This document shows, piece after piece, positions 1 through 8,969 of a stretch of DNA of 64,000 nt (position 1 is the first letter of the stretch; each line of letters opens with the position of its first letter). The notes under the pieces were generated by a model. The model ran no database searches. It saw only the letters and a list, made by a program, of their open reading frames with translations, and was not told the origin of the DNA. Origin of the DNA: Synechococcus sp. 8F6. GTDB lineage: Bacteria; Cyanobacteriota; Cyanobacteriia; PCC-6307; Cyanobiaceae. Made by a program: the position numbers and the translations under genes. Location: NCBI RefSeq assembly GCF_002252665.1, contig NZ_NQKZ01000008.1, positions 56,920 to 120,919 of the forward strand. Reading direction: 5' to 3'.

Positions 1-957
1 GCGCACCGCCTCGATGTCAAAGCCGAAGCCCACGCCTGCGGCCTGGGCAGGGTCTTGGCAGAACCGCCCCACCAGGGCGTCGTAGCGGCCACCGCTGGCG
101 ATCTCCACTGGCGCTTCCTGGCCCTGGCACACCAGCTTCAGCACCAGGCCGTCGTAGAGGGCGAAGTGGGGCTGGAAGCTGGGATCGAGCTGCAGCGCCA
201 CCCCCAGCCGCTCGGCAGCCGGGGCCACCGCGGCCAGGGTGGCGCCCAGCTCGGCCAGCAGCGGCACGGGGCCCAGCCATTGCTCGAGTTGATACATTAC
301 CCGGGCCGGCTCGCCCCGCAGGCGCATCAAGGTGGCTAGCCGCTGGCGATCGGACTCCGGCAGGGGCAGCTGGGCCAGTGCCAGGGGATCGAAGTTGGTG
401 AGGGCGCGGCGGGCAGCGCTGCGCTGTCCGTCGGGGAGCTGGCTCAGTAGGACGCTGAGCACGCCGTGGTGCCCCACCAGCAGTCGGGGTTGATGGCGTT
501 CCTCCAGGCCCAGTCGTCCGGCGGCCGCGAGCAGCAGTCGCATCAGTTCCACGTCGGCGGCGGCGGAGCGCACCCCCAGCAGCTCGACACCGCTCTGGAG
601 CTGTTCAAGGATCCGCTGGCCGCCGCCATCGCCGGTGGAGCTGCGGAAGGTGCTGCCCATCGCCCACAGGCGCAGGGGGCGGGGCCGCTCCGCCAGGCGG
701 GTGCTCGCGGCTCGGGCGATCGAGGCGGTCAGCTCGGGGCGCAAGCCCAGAGGTTCATCGGTGGCCAACCGCACCAGCTCACGGCCATCGATGCCACCAC
801 CGGCCTCGAGGGTGTCCAGCCGTTCAAAACTCGGCGGCGCCACCTCCTGGTAGCCCCAGAGCCGGTAGACCGCAGCCAGTTGCTCGGCGATGCGGCAGTT
901 GCCTTCCACCTCGCGGGGATTGAGATCCCGGGCGCCGGCGGCGGGTTGCAGGGCCAT
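1..957 (-). CDS. hisZ: ATP phosphoribosyltransferase regulatory subunit HisZ (3' end outside window)
   Basis: Class II aminoacyl-tRNA-synthetase-like regulatory subunit that activates the short-form HisG in the first step of histidine synthesis. 319 residues are visible; the family is usually near 390, so about 70 C-terminal residues lie beyond the left edge. The protein starts MALQPAAGARDLNP, has the synthetase-like LRPELT motif at about 72-77, and ASGGRYDALVG near the visible end. The ATG at 957 is the first start after an in-frame TAA about 40 nt upstream. It lies 36 nt downstream of the suhB-like gene on the same strand. HisZ is separated from true HisRS by the lack of a clear tRNA anticodon domain in the visible part; this is inference because the C-terminus is missing. 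Confidence 0.85.
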   Translation of the reverse strand, partial: MALQPAAGARDLNPREVEGNCRIAEQLAAVYRLWGYQEVAPPSFERLDTLEAGGGIDGRELVRLATDEPLGLRPELTASIARAASTRLAERPRPLRLWAMGSTFRSSTGDGGGQRILEQLQSGVELLGVRSAAADVELMRLLLAAAGRLGLEERHQPRLLVGHHGVLSVLLSQLPDGQRSAARRALTNFDPLALAQLPLPESDRQRLATLMRLRGEPARVMYQLEQWLGPVPLLAELGATLAAVAPAAERLGVALQLDPSFQPHFALYDGLVLKLVCQGQEAPVEIASGGRYDALVGRFCQDPAQAAGVGFGFDIEAVR

Positions 958-993
958 TGCGGCGTCGAGCTGGCGAAAGGGACTGGGCTGATC

Positions 994-1908
994 TTATGGA
1001 TCCAGGTTGGGGGCATCGAGCTCGGGAGCGCCGTAGCTGCCGCCTGCCAGGGGCTTGCAGGCGCCCAGCCCTTCGATCAGCGCCTGGCGCAGCCCCGGTG
1101 TGCAGGCGATCAGCTTGCCGCTGGCCAGCTCCGCCGGACCGCCGTCGTAGGCGCACACCACCCCGCCGGCTTGCTCCACGAGCACCACGCCGGCGGCAAG
1201 ATCCCAGGGCGAGAGCCCCCGCTCCCAGTAGCCATCCAACCGGCCGTCGGCCACAAAGGCCAGATCCACCGCAGCGGCACCGGCCCGCCGCACCCCCCGG
1301 GTGCGATGGGTGAACCAGGCGAATTCGGCGTAGTTGTTGTCGACGCGGGTGTGACGGTCGTAGGCGAAGCCGGTGACCAGCAGCGACTGGCTGAGTTCGC
1401 TGCAGTCGCTCACCCGGATCGGGCTGTTGTTGGCCCAGGCCCCCAACCCCGGCGCCGCCCAGTAGAGCTGCTCCAGCGCTGGCACCGCCAGGGCCCCCAG
1501 CAGCGGCTGGCCATTCCAGGTGAGGCCCACCGAGGTGCCGAAGAACGGAAACCGATGGGCGTAGTTGGTGGTGCCATCGAGTGGGTCCACGCACCACTCC
1601 AGCGGTGAACCTTGGCCCTGGCGCCGACCACTCTCCTCCGCCAGCACCCCCAGTTCGGGCGTCTCCTGCTCGAGCACCGCCAGCACGGCCTGCTCCGCCG
1701 CCACATCGGCTTCGGTCACCAGGTCGCCGGCCCGGCCCTTCTCGCGGATCCGCTCCAGGTGGCCGAAGTGATGGCGCAGCTGCTCGGCGCCGGCCTCCGC
1801 CGCCCGGCGGGCTACGGCGGCGAGCCGCTCGAGTTCAACGGCAGGCAGCTCCGAGGCTTCCCAGGCCTGGTTTGAAAGGCTGGCCGGATGGGTGGGGAAG
1901 TCAGTCAT
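994..1908 (-). CDS. inositol monophosphatase family phosphatase (SuhB-like)
   Basis: Mg-dependent sugar/inositol phosphate phosphatase of 304 aa, slightly longer than the usual 260-280 because of an N-terminal extension. The family metal-site motifs are visible: LVTEADVAAE at about 63-72, AEES at 90-93, WCVDPLDGTTNY at 105-116 and WDLAAG in the C-terminal third. The start ATG overlaps the stop of the upstream ferredoxin gene (ATGA), so the two are probably cotranscribed, with hisZ following. Substrate cannot be told from sequence: inositol-1-phosphate, fructose-1,6-bisphosphate and histidinol-phosphate phosphatases all share this fold. The hisZ neighbour makes a histidinol-phosphatase role worth considering, but this is only context. 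Confidence 0.85.
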   Translation of the reverse strand: MTDFPTHPASLSNQAWEASELPAVELERLAAVARRAAEAGAEQLRHHFGHLERIREKGRAGDLVTEADVAAEQAVLAVLEQETPELGVLAEESGRRQGQGSPLEWCVDPLDGTTNYAHRFPFFGTSVGLTWNGQPLLGALAVPALEQLYWAAPGLGAWANNSPIRVSDCSELSQSLLVTGFAYDRHTRVDNNYAEFAWFTHRTRGVRRAGAAAVDLAFVADGRLDGYWERGLSPWDLAAGVVLVEQAGGVVCAYDGGPAELASGKLIACTPGLRQALIEGLGACKPLAGGSYGAPELDAPNLDP

Positions 1909-2273
1909 TCGTCGTCGAGGGGCAGGCCAGGGCGCACCTTGCCGCGGCCGAAGTGGCGACCGAACTGCAGCTCGTACACCTCGTCTTCGTCCTGGGTTTC
2001 CACCTCCAGCGGACCGGTGGCACGCGCGACGCAGAGAAGGCCGTAGCCGCGGCCGCGCAATTCGCGCGACAGCCCCAGCGCTTCCCGCTGGTCGATCTCC
2101 CCGGAGATCACCCGCACGGCGCAGGCTGTGCAGCAGCCATTGCGGCAGCTGAAGGGCAGGGCATCGCCCTGCTGTTCAAAGCTGCGCAGGATGTAGTCAC
2201 CCTCCGGCACCTCGTGGCGGATCACGCGGCCGGTCTGGCGCCAGTGGATCGTGATCGGGTGGCTGCGGGTCAT
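1905..2273 (-). CDS. [2Fe-2S] plant-type ferredoxin-like protein
   Basis: 122-aa soluble electron carrier with the plant-type cluster pattern: Cys43, Cys48 and Cys51 in SCRNGCCTAC and Cys81 in GLLC. It has an acidic C-terminal tail (DEDEVYEL) and is longer than the 97-aa PetF type, so it is probably a specialised ferredoxin. An upstream in-frame extension would run into the tRNA-Ser gene on the other strand, so the ATG at 2273 is chosen. Its last bases overlap the start of the suhB-like gene. Partner enzyme unknown. Confidence 0.85.
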   Translation of the reverse strand: MTRSHPITIHWRQTGRVIRHEVPEGDYILRSFEQQGDALPFSCRNGCCTACAVRVISGEIDQREALGLSRELRGRGYGLLCVARATGPLEVETQDEDEVYELQFGRHFGRGKVRPGLPLDDE

Positions 2274-2341
2274 GGTGCGAAGCGACTGGGAAGCCAGAGT
2301 CGAACTGCTACATTGCCATCTGGTTGCCCCATTTTGCCCCT

Positions 2342-2428
2342 GGAGAGGTGGCCGAGTGGTCGAAGGCGCAGCACTGGAAATGCTGTATAGGGGCAACTCT
2401 ATCGAGGGTTCGAATCCCTCCCTCTCCG
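2342..2428 (+). tRNA. tRNA-Ser(GGA)
   Basis: 87-nt class II tRNA. The acceptor stem GGAGAGG pairs with CCTCTCC and is followed by discriminator G. The anticodon stem CAGCA/TGCTG encloses loop CTGGAAA, giving anticodon GGA. There is a long variable arm, and the T arm is GAGGG TTCGAAT CCCTC. No CCA is encoded. A terminator follows directly. Confidence 0.95.
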
Positions 2429-2431
2429 TTC

Positions 2432-2458
2432 AAAAGCCGGCTTTGCAGCCGGCTTTTT
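2432..2458 (+). terminator. Rho-independent terminator of tRNA-Ser
   Basis: Inverted repeat AAGCCGGC / GCCGGCTT with a 6-nt loop, followed by TTT on the plus strand; it starts 3 nt after the tRNA. Confidence 0.8.
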
Positions 2459-2519
2459 CATGGCAATTTCTTCGTCGGCGAAGGGTGTCGTCGATGGCCA
2501 GAATCCCGCGGTTTAATCC

Positions 2520-3344
2520 TCAACCGAAGCGGCCGCTGACGTAGTCCTGGGTGGCCTGCTGGGCGGGTGCATTGAAGATGCGTTCCGTGTCGTTGAACTC
2601 CACCAGATACCCCACCTTGCCGGTGCCTCCTTCCACCGCTTCCGCATTAAAGAAGGCCGTGTGATCAGCTACCCGCACCGCCTGTTGCATGTTGTGGGTC
2701 ACGATGATGATGGTGTAGCTCCGTTTGAGCTCGTGCATCGTTTCTTCGATCTTGAGGGTGGAGATCGGATCGAGAGCTGAGCATGGCTCGTCCATCAGGA
2801 TCACCTCCGGCTCGGTGGCGATGGCTCGGGCGATGCAGAGGCGCTGCTGCTGACCGCCCGAGAGGGCAAAGCCGCTCTCGCGCAGTTTGTCCTTGCACTC
2901 ATCCCACACGGCAGCCTTGCGCAGGGATCGCTCCACCAGCTCATCCATGTCGCCTTTGAAGCCGTTGATGCGGGCACCGAAGGCGATGTTTTCGTAAATG
3001 GATTTGGGAAACGGATTGGGTTTCTGAAACACCATGCCAATGCGACGCCTCACCTCCACCGGATCCACCTTGGGGTCGTAGAGGTCGTAGCCATCGAACA
3101 CCACACGGCCTTTGAGTCTGCAGCCCGGAATTAAATCGTTCATCCGGTTCAACCCCCGCAGCACGGTCGACTTGCCGCAGCCGGATGGACCGATGAACGC
3201 GGTGACCCGTCCGCGGGGAATGTCCATGAAGACATTTTTGACGGCCTCGAACTTCCCGTAGGAAATGGTGACGTTCTGCAGCGACATGCAGACGTCCTCC
3301 TTGCTGGCTTCAACGGCTGGGCTGGTGTGGAAGCTGCTGGTCAT
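2520..3344 (-). CDS. pstB: phosphate ABC transporter ATP-binding protein PstB
   Basis: ATPase of the high-affinity phosphate importer, cytoplasmic face of the plasma membrane. 274 aa with Walker [10 protein letters not shown] at 52-60, the ABC signature [16 protein letters not shown] and Walker [14 protein letters not shown]. Near-universal PstB segments such as [20 protein letters not shown] are present. It is the last gene of pstC-pstA-pstB on the minus strand, 45 nt after pstA. pstS is not in this window. Control probably comes from the Pho box-like site upstream of pstC. Confidence 0.97.
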   Translation of the reverse strand: MTSSFHTSPAVEASKEDVCMSLQNVTISYGKFEAVKNVFMDIPRGRVTAFIGPSGCGKSTVLRGLNRMNDLIPGCRLKGRVVFDGYDLYDPKVDPVEVRRRIGMVFQKPNPFPKSIYENIAFGARINGFKGDMDELVERSLRKAAVWDECKDKLRESGFALSGGQQQRLCIARAIATEPEVILMDEPCSALDPISTLKIEETMHELKRSYTIIIVTHNMQQAVRVADHTAFFNAEAVEGGTGKVGYLVEFNDTERIFNAPAQQATQDYVSGRFG

Positions 3345-3389
3345 GGCTCGAGAGCAGGGAGGAGTTAAGGAAACGGGATGAGGTCGTGA

Positions 3390-4301
3390 TCAGACTTTGG
3401 CCATCCGACTAATCCAGCGAGCCAGGAGATTGGCGCCCAGGATCATCATCACCAACACGAAGGAGGCCGCCCAGGCCAGTGCGTTCTGGGCCTCATAAGG
3501 CATGATCGCGAAGTTGAAGATCAGCACCGACATGGTGGCGATCGGGTTGAACACCCCTTCGGGCCAAAAGGGGGAGAACAGCGCGGTGAAGATCAGTGGT
3601 GCGGTTTCGCCGGCGGCTCGGGCGATCGCCAACACCACCCCTGTGGCGATGGGGGTGAAGGCTGAGGGCAGGGTGATTCGCATCACCGTCACAAACTTCG
3701 AAGCCCCCACGCCATAGGCTCCCCAGCGCAGTTCCTGGGGCACCAGCTTGAGGCCTTCATCGGTAGTTTTGATCACCGTGGGAAGCATCAGCACCGCCAG
3801 GGCGATACCGCCAGCCATGGCGCTGTAGCTCTGATCAAAAAACACCCGCGTCGCCACCACAATCCCGTAAACGAACACTCCACTGATGATCGATGGAACG
3901 CCGGCCAGGATGTCGTTGCCGAAGCTCACAAACTGAGCAAACCAACCGCGCTGGGAGTATTCGCTGAGGTAGATGCCCCCTCCTACGCCGACCGGGATGG
4001 CGATCAGGGAGGCAATCAGGGTTACCAAAAGGGTGCCGAGAATGGCATTGCCAATACCACCCCCATCGAGCCCTGGTGCCGGTGGCAGTTCGCTAAACAT
4101 GCCCACGGAGATCAGTCTGCCGCCCTGCACCAGCACGTGAAACAGGACGAGCAGCAGGGGCAGAACGGCAATCACAGCAAACAAGCCAGCGATTCCGGTA
4201 AACAGTTGGTTGAGGCGGTTGCGCCGCAGGTTGGGATCAAAGTGCAGTGGCCTTCTGTCGAAGAGGGCGCTGCTGGAATAGGTGATGGGTTGGTTCGCCA
4301 T
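3390..4301 (-). CDS. pstA: phosphate ABC transporter permease PstA
   Basis: Inner-membrane permease of 303 aa with about six hydrophobic segments and the permease loop ELRWGAYGVGASKFVTVMRI that contacts PstB. The ATG at 4301 (MANQPITYSS) is preferred over an upstream start at 4343, because it leaves 8 nt after the pstC stop, whereas the longer form would overlap pstC by 34 nt. Pairs with PstC to form the phosphate channel. Confidence 0.95.
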   Translation of the reverse strand: MANQPITYSSSALFDRRPLHFDPNLRRNRLNQLFTGIAGLFAVIAVLPLLLVLFHVLVQGGRLISVGMFSELPPAPGLDGGGIGNAILGTLLVTLIASLIAIPVGVGGGIYLSEYSQRGWFAQFVSFGNDILAGVPSIISGVFVYGIVVATRVFFDQSYSAMAGGIALAVLMLPTVIKTTDEGLKLVPQELRWGAYGVGASKFVTVMRITLPSAFTPIATGVVLAIARAAGETAPLIFTALFSPFWPEGVFNPIATMSVLIFNFAIMPYEAQNALAWAASFVLVMMILGANLLARWISRMAKV

Positions 4302-4309
4302 GGGGGATC

Positions 4310-5275
4310 TCAGTAGCGCAGGCTGAGGCGACGCACGATCCATTTGGCTGCCACATTCACGGCGAACGTGAGGAACATCAGGATCAGAGCGGCATACATC
4401 AAGGCAGACACCTGAATGCCATTGGCTTCACCGAACTGATTGGCCAGCATGGAGGCGATGGTGTTGCCCGGTGCCAGCAGCGACAGGTTGAAATTGAGAG
4501 CGTTGCCGATGATCATCGTCACCGCCATGGTTTCACCCATGGCTCGACCCAACGCCAACATCACGCCCCCAGTAATGGCCGAGATCGCTGCCGGCAGGAT
4601 CACACTGAAGATCGCGCCCCAGCGGGTGGTGCCAACCCCATAGGCCCCCTGCCGCAACTCAATCGGCACCTGGTTGAGCGCATCCCGAGAAATCGCCGTG
4701 ATGATCGGCAGCACCATCACCACCAGGATCAGGATGGCCGGGGTCATGCCAGGGCCCTGGGGCACGGTGTTAAAAAACGGACTCCAGCCGAGCAGGCTGT
4801 GGAGCAGGTTGAGAACCGGGCGGAGTGCTGGCTCCATCACGAAGATCGCCCAGAGGCCCAGCACCACCGAGGGAATCGCTGCCAGCAGCTCCACCATCAG
4901 ACCGATGGCATCCCGCAACACCGTGGGAATCAGGTCTTCGGTGATGAAGATGGCCGTACCCACTCCCAGGGGCACCGCAATCAGCAGCGACAAGAAGGAC
5001 GTGACCAAGGTGCCGTAGATGGCGATGAAGGCCCCGTACTGCTCGTTGACGGGGTCCCAGGCAGAGGTGGTGAGAAAGTCCAGTCCGAAGGTGGCGATGG
5101 CCTCCCGTGCCCCCTGGAACACGGTGAGAAAGATGCCCAGCAGCACGATGGCCACCATCGAAGCCAGCACCAGGGTCAGCTGGCGGAAGCCCAGGTCCAC
5201 CAGTTTTTCGGTCGGTGGACGCCGACGCAGGGTGAAGGCGTCGGCGTCCAGGGCGGGGCTTGGGTCCGTCAGCAT
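4310..5275 (-). CDS. pstC: phosphate ABC transporter permease PstC
   Basis: Second permease subunit, 321 aa. A cytoplasmic N-terminus (MLTDPSPALDADAF) is followed by a first membrane helix at about 33-53 and five more, with the conserved loop ELRQGAYGVGTTRWGAIF. First gene of the pstCAB operon, preceded by an 80-nt leader that carries a Pho box-like repeat. Confidence 0.95.
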   Translation of the reverse strand: MLTDPSPALDADAFTLRRRPPTEKLVDLGFRQLTLVLASMVAIVLLGIFLTVFQGAREAIATFGLDFLTTSAWDPVNEQYGAFIAIYGTLVTSFLSLLIAVPLGVGTAIFITEDLIPTVLRDAIGLMVELLAAIPSVVLGLWAIFVMEPALRPVLNLLHSLLGWSPFFNTVPQGPGMTPAILILVVMVLPIITAISRDALNQVPIELRQGAYGVGTTRWGAIFSVILPAAISAITGGVMLALGRAMGETMAVTMIIGNALNFNLSLLAPGNTIASMLANQFGEANGIQVSALMYAALILMFLTFAVNVAAKWIVRRLSLRY

Positions 5276-5352
5276 GGGGGAAGAAGGCTTTGCATCGGTC
5301 AGCGCAGGGGTGGCCGATTCGAGCTAAATCTACGAAGAGCCCCACACCAGGT

Positions 5353-5371
5353 CGTTTAAGTGGTGATTAAC
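5353..5371 (-). promoter_or_regulatory. candidate Pho box upstream of pstC
   Basis: On the minus strand the sequence GTTAATCACCACTTAAACG carries two TTAA cores spaced 11 nt apart. This is the layout of the cyanobacterial PhoB/SphR box (8-bp direct repeats of PyTTAAPyPy-A/T with 3-bp spacers). It lies about 80 nt before the pstC start. The match is imperfect; the call is inference from spacing and gene context. Confidence 0.5.
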
Positions 5372-5489
5372 GTCTGAGATCCCGGTAGTTTTGGGCTCCA
5401 CCGCGCGGGGCTGCAACAGCCGGTTTCATGGGTCGACGGGTTTCCTGGCACGGTTTTGCAAGTAGCGGTTTTGCATCTCGCGGGGTGGC

Positions 5490-7565
5490 ATGTCGCGGAT
5501 AGTCGGCATCGACCTGGGCACCACCAACTCAGTGGTGGCGATGTTGGAGGGTGGCCGCCCCGCGGTGATCGCCAGCGCCGAGGGCGGCCGCACGACGCCG
5601 ACGGTGGTGGGCTTCAGCCGCGACCAGGAGCTGCTGGTGGGCCAATTGGCGCGCCGCCAGCTGGTGCTCAACCCCCGCAACACCTTCGCCAATCTCAAGC
5701 GCTTCGTGGGGCGCCAATGGGACGAACTGGAGGAGGGCAGCCTGTCGGTGCCCTACTCGGTGCGGGCCAACGAGCAGGGCAATGTGCGGGTGGTTTGTCC
5801 GGCTACCGAGCGGGAATACGCCCCGGAAGAGCTGGTTGCGAGTGTGCTGCGCAAGCTCTGCGACGACGCCGCCACCTACCTGGGGGAACCCGTTGAGGCG
5901 GCGGTGATCACCGTGCCGGCTTATTTCAACGACGCCCAGCGCCAGGCCACCCGGGATGCCGGCCGGCTGGCGGGCATCAGCGTCGAGCGCATCCTCAACG
6001 AGCCCACGGCTGCGGCCCTCGCCTACGGCTTCGACCGCAGCACGGTGAAGCGGGTGCTGGTGTTCGACCTGGGCGGCGGCACCTTCGATGTGTCGGTGCT
6101 GCGCATCGCCCAGGGGGTGTTCGATGTGAAGGCCACCAGCGGCGACACCCAGCTGGGCGGCAACGACTGGGATCGCCGCATCGTCGACTGGCTGGCTGAT
6201 GCCTTCCAGGTGGAGCACGGCATCGACCTGCGCCGCGACCGTCAGGCCCTGCAGCGCCTCACTGAGGCGGCGGAGAAGGCCAAGATCGAGCTCAGCGGAG
6301 TGCAGAGCACGCCCATCTCGCTGCCCTTCATCGCCACCGGTCCCGACGGGCCCCTGCACATTGAAACCACCCTGGAGCGCCGGGTGTTTGAGGGGCTCTG
6401 CCCCGACCTGCTCGATCGGCTGTTGCGGCCGGTGCAGCGCGCCCTGCGCGATTCCGGCCTGGCAGCCGAGGACATCGACGATGTGGTGCTGGTGGGCGGC
6501 TCCACCCGCATGCCGATGGTGCAGGAGATGGTGCGCACCCTCATCCCCCTGGAGCCCTGCCAGTCGGTGAATCCCGATGAGGTGGTGGCGATCGGCGCTG
6601 CGGTGCAGGCCGGCATCCTCACTGGCGAGCTGCGCGATCTGATGCTCAACGACGTCACGCCCCTGTCGCTGGGTCTGGAGACCATCGGCGGCGTGATGAA
6701 GGTGCTGATCCCTCGCAACACGTCCATTCCGGTGCGCAAGAGCGACCTGTTCAGCACCTCCGAAGCCAATCAGAGCTCGGTGGAGATCCATGTGCTGCAG
6801 GGGGAGCGGCAGATGGCGGACGACAACAAGAGTCTGGGCCGCTTCCGCCTGTCTGGCATCCCGCCGGCGCCCCGGGGCGTGCCCCAGGTGCAGGTCTCGT
6901 TTGACATTGATGCCAATGGCTTGCTGCAGGTGTCGGCCACCGACCGCACCACCGGCCGGCAGCAGAGCGTCAGCATTCAGGGCGGCTCCAACCTCAGCGA
7001 GGAGGAGATCACCAAGCTGATCGAAGAGGCGGAGCAGAAGGCCAGCGAAGATCGCCGCAAGCGGTCTGAGATCGATCGTCGCAATCGGGCCCAGACCCTG
7101 GTGGCCCAGGCGGAGCGCCGGCTCAGGGATGCCGCCCTGGAGCTGGGACCCTATGGCGCCGAGCGGCAGCAGCGCTCGGTGGAGATGGCCCTGCGCGACG
7201 TGCAGGACCTGCTCGCTGCCGACGACCTGGTGGAGCTGGAACTGGCGGTGAGCCAGCTGCAGGAGGCCCTGTTTGGGCTCAACCGGCGCCTGTTGAGTGA
7301 GCGCAAGGCCGAACAGGGGCCCCTGCAGGGCCTCAAAAACACCCTGGGCTCCCTCAAGGATGAGTTGTTTGCCGACGACGACTGGGACGACTGGAACCGC
7401 CCCGGCAGCGACCCCTGGGCCATGCCACCGTCGCGTTATGACCGCGAGCCCAGCTATCGCGAGCCCAGCTATCGGGAACCTCCCTATCGCGAACCCGAAG
7501 CTTTGGTGCGTGAGCGCCCGCCCCGGGTGGATGACGACCCTTGGGGGGATGGGTCCTACCGGTGA
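5490..7565 (+). CDS. dnaK: Hsp70 chaperone DnaK (extended C-terminal tail)
   Basis: ATP-dependent chaperone, 691 aa against about 635 for canonical DnaK. Nucleotide-binding motifs are clear: GIDLGTTNS at the N-terminus, VPAYFNDAQRQAT, and DLGGGTFDVSVL around residue 190. The substrate domain follows, then an unusual tail rich in Asp/Trp and a short Tyr-Arg-Glu-Pro repeat (YREPS, YREPS, YREPP, YREPE) encoded by a near-tandem 15-nt repeat at about 7440-7500. The canonical EEVD-like end is absent. Several cyanobacterial paralogues (DnaK1/DnaK3) carry long variable tails. Its stop overlaps the GTG start of the dnaJ-like gene. Confidence 0.95.
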   Translation: MSRIVGIDLGTTNSVVAMLEGGRPAVIASAEGGRTTPTVVGFSRDQELLVGQLARRQLVLNPRNTFANLKRFVGRQWDELEEGSLSVPYSVRANEQGNVRVVCPATEREYAPEELVASVLRKLCDDAATYLGEPVEAAVITVPAYFNDAQRQATRDAGRLAGISVERILNEPTAAALAYGFDRSTVKRVLVFDLGGGTFDVSVLRIAQGVFDVKATSGDTQLGGNDWDRRIVDWLADAFQVEHGIDLRRDRQALQRLTEAAEKAKIELSGVQSTPISLPFIATGPDGPLHIETTLERRVFEGLCPDLLDRLLRPVQRALRDSGLAAEDIDDVVLVGGSTRMPMVQEMVRTLIPLEPCQSVNPDEVVAIGAAVQAGILTGELRDLMLNDVTPLSLGLETIGGVMKVLIPRNTSIPVRKSDLFSTSEANQSSVEIHVLQGERQMADDNKSLGRFRLSGIPPAPRGVPQVQVSFDIDANGLLQVSATDRTTGRQQSVSIQGGSNLSEEEITKLIEEAEQKASEDRRKRSEIDRRNRAQTLVAQAERRLRDAALELGPYGAERQQRSVEMALRDVQDLLAADDLVELELAVSQLQEALFGLNRRLLSERKAEQGPLQGLKNTLGSLKDELFADDDWDDWNRPGSDPWAMPPSRYDREPSYREPSYREPPYREPEALVRERPPRVDDDPWGDGSYR

Positions 7566-8539
7566 CGCGTAGCCCCGCCGCCCCGTCCGACTACTGGTCG
7601 GTGCTGGGCCTTGAGCCCGGCGCCGACGCCAGCAGCCTCAAGCGGGCCTTTCGCGCCCAGGCCCGCCGCTGGCATCCCGACCTCAACGGCAATGACCCGC
7701 TGGCAGAGGAGCGCTTCAAGCTGGTCAACGAGGCCTATGCGGTGCTGTCCGACCCGCGCCGCCGCCAGGCCTGGGAGGCCGGCGATCCTGGTGGTGACGC
7801 TTCTGGCCGCGAGCCGCAGGATCCCTTCGCCACCGGCTTTCCCGACTTCGAGGAGTACCTCGACGCTCTGTTCGGTGAGCGGCGCCGTTCCCGTCGGCCC
7901 TCCAACGCTGATTTTGGGCCCCCTGGACGCGACGACGAGGCTGCCCCGGAGCCCGACGCCGAGCCAGAGGGACACGAGCGAGAGGCTCCGGGCTCGGTGA
8001 CGGCCTCGCCGCCGCCGCCGCTGCCGGTGCAGGCCTCCAGCGACCAAGAGAGCCTGGTGGAGCTCAGCCCCGAGCAGGCCCTGCAGGGGGAGCGGGTGGA
8101 GTTGGAGCTTGCCGATGGCACGGCGGTGGAGGTGTGGACCCCACCCCTGGCGGGCGATGGCTGGCGGCTGCGGCTCGCGGGGGTGACCCCCGGCGGCGGC
8201 GACCACTTCCTGCAATTGCGGGTGCGCACGGAGGAGGGGCTGCGCATCGATGGCCTGCGTGTGCTCTACCCGCTGGAGCTCAGCCCAGCGGAAGCCGCCC
8301 TGGGCGCCGAGGTGGTGGTGCCAACTTTGCGGGGGCCGGTGAAGCTGCGGGTGCCGCCGGGCTCCTCGAGCGGCCGGCTGCTGCGCCTGCGGGGCCGTGG
8401 CCAGGAGTGGGGGGGGCAGCGCGGCGACCAGCTGGTGGAGGTGCGCATCGTGGTGCCCGAGGAGTTGGGCGACGCCGAAGCCGCCCTGTATCGCCGCCTG
8501 CAGGAACTGGCCGACGATCCCGACGGTCTGCACCGGTGA
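7562..8539 (+). CDS. DnaJ/CbpA-type J-domain co-chaperone
   Basis: 325-aa co-chaperone expected to stimulate the adjacent DnaK. The J domain runs over about 8-75 with HPD at 38-40 and LVNEAYAVLSDPRRR. A Pro/Glu-rich linker and a C-terminal peptide-binding region (RVPPGSSSGRLLRLRGRG) follow. There is no CxxCxGxG zinc finger, so it is class II/CbpA-like. GTG at 7562 (VTRSPAAPSDYW) overlaps the dnaK stop as GTGA, implying translational coupling; an ATG 21 nt upstream would lie inside dnaK. Confidence 0.9.
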   Translation: MTRSPAAPSDYWSVLGLEPGADASSLKRAFRAQARRWHPDLNGNDPLAEERFKLVNEAYAVLSDPRRRQAWEAGDPGGDASGREPQDPFATGFPDFEEYLDALFGERRRSRRPSNADFGPPGRDDEAAPEPDAEPEGHEREAPGSVTASPPPPLPVQASSDQESLVELSPEQALQGERVELELADGTAVEVWTPPLAGDGWRLRLAGVTPGGGDHFLQLRVRTEEGLRIDGLRVLYPLELSPAEAALGAEVVVPTLRGPVKLRVPPGSSSGRLLRLRGRGQEWGGQRGDQLVEVRIVVPEELGDAEAALYRRLQELADDPDGLHR

Positions 8540-8573
8540 CACACTGAGGGTCCTCTGCCCTTTGCCGCGATCC

Positions 8574-8969
8574 ATGCCGGTGCACGTGATGCTGTTCGAT
8601 GCCGGAAGTGACCAGGAAGGCATCCATTCGCTGGAGCTCAATGGCCGCACCGTGGTGCTGCTGTTTGAGGACCGCGATGACGCGGAGCGCTACGCCGGAC
8701 TGTTGGAGGCCCAGGACTTTCCCGTGCCCACCGTGGAGCCGCTCGACCGGGAGGAGATGGAGTTGTTTTGCAGCCAGGCGGGGTACGAGGCCCGTTTCGT
8801 GCCGGCGGGGTTTCTGCCCCAGAGCGCCGAAGATCGCCTGCTGATTGCGCCGCCCGAGCGCAACATGGATGTCGCCAAATGGCAGGAGCAGCAGGCGGCC
8901 GAGACTGCCGAGAGTTCTGGCGACCCCAGCCTGGAGGCCTTTCGCCGCCAGCTCGAGGGCCTGTTGTGA
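8574..8969 (+). CDS. DUF3110 domain protein
   Basis: 131-aa cytoplasmic protein of the cyanobacterial DUF3110 family, starting MPVHVMLFDAGSDQEG, with LFEDRDDAERYAGLLEAQDFP typical of the group. Function unknown. It lies 34 nt after the dnaJ-like gene and its stop overlaps the murQ GTG start, so it appears to be part of a dnaK-dnaJ-DUF3110-murQ unit. Confidence 0.8.
   Translation: MPVHVMLFDAGSDQEGIHSLELNGRTVVLLFEDRDDAERYAGLLEAQDFPVPTVEPLDREEMELFCSQAGYEARFVPAGFLPQSAEDRLLIAPPERNMDVAKWQEQQAAETAESSGDPSLEAFRRQLEGLL

Noticed and set aside
5529..6791. Long antisense open frame opposite dnaK (also opposite pgi 18858-20519 and opposite dnaJ 7556-8650)
   Set aside because: High-GC coding DNA leaves open antisense frames; their translations are Gln/His/Gly-rich and lack any domain, while the sense frames are textbook proteins.
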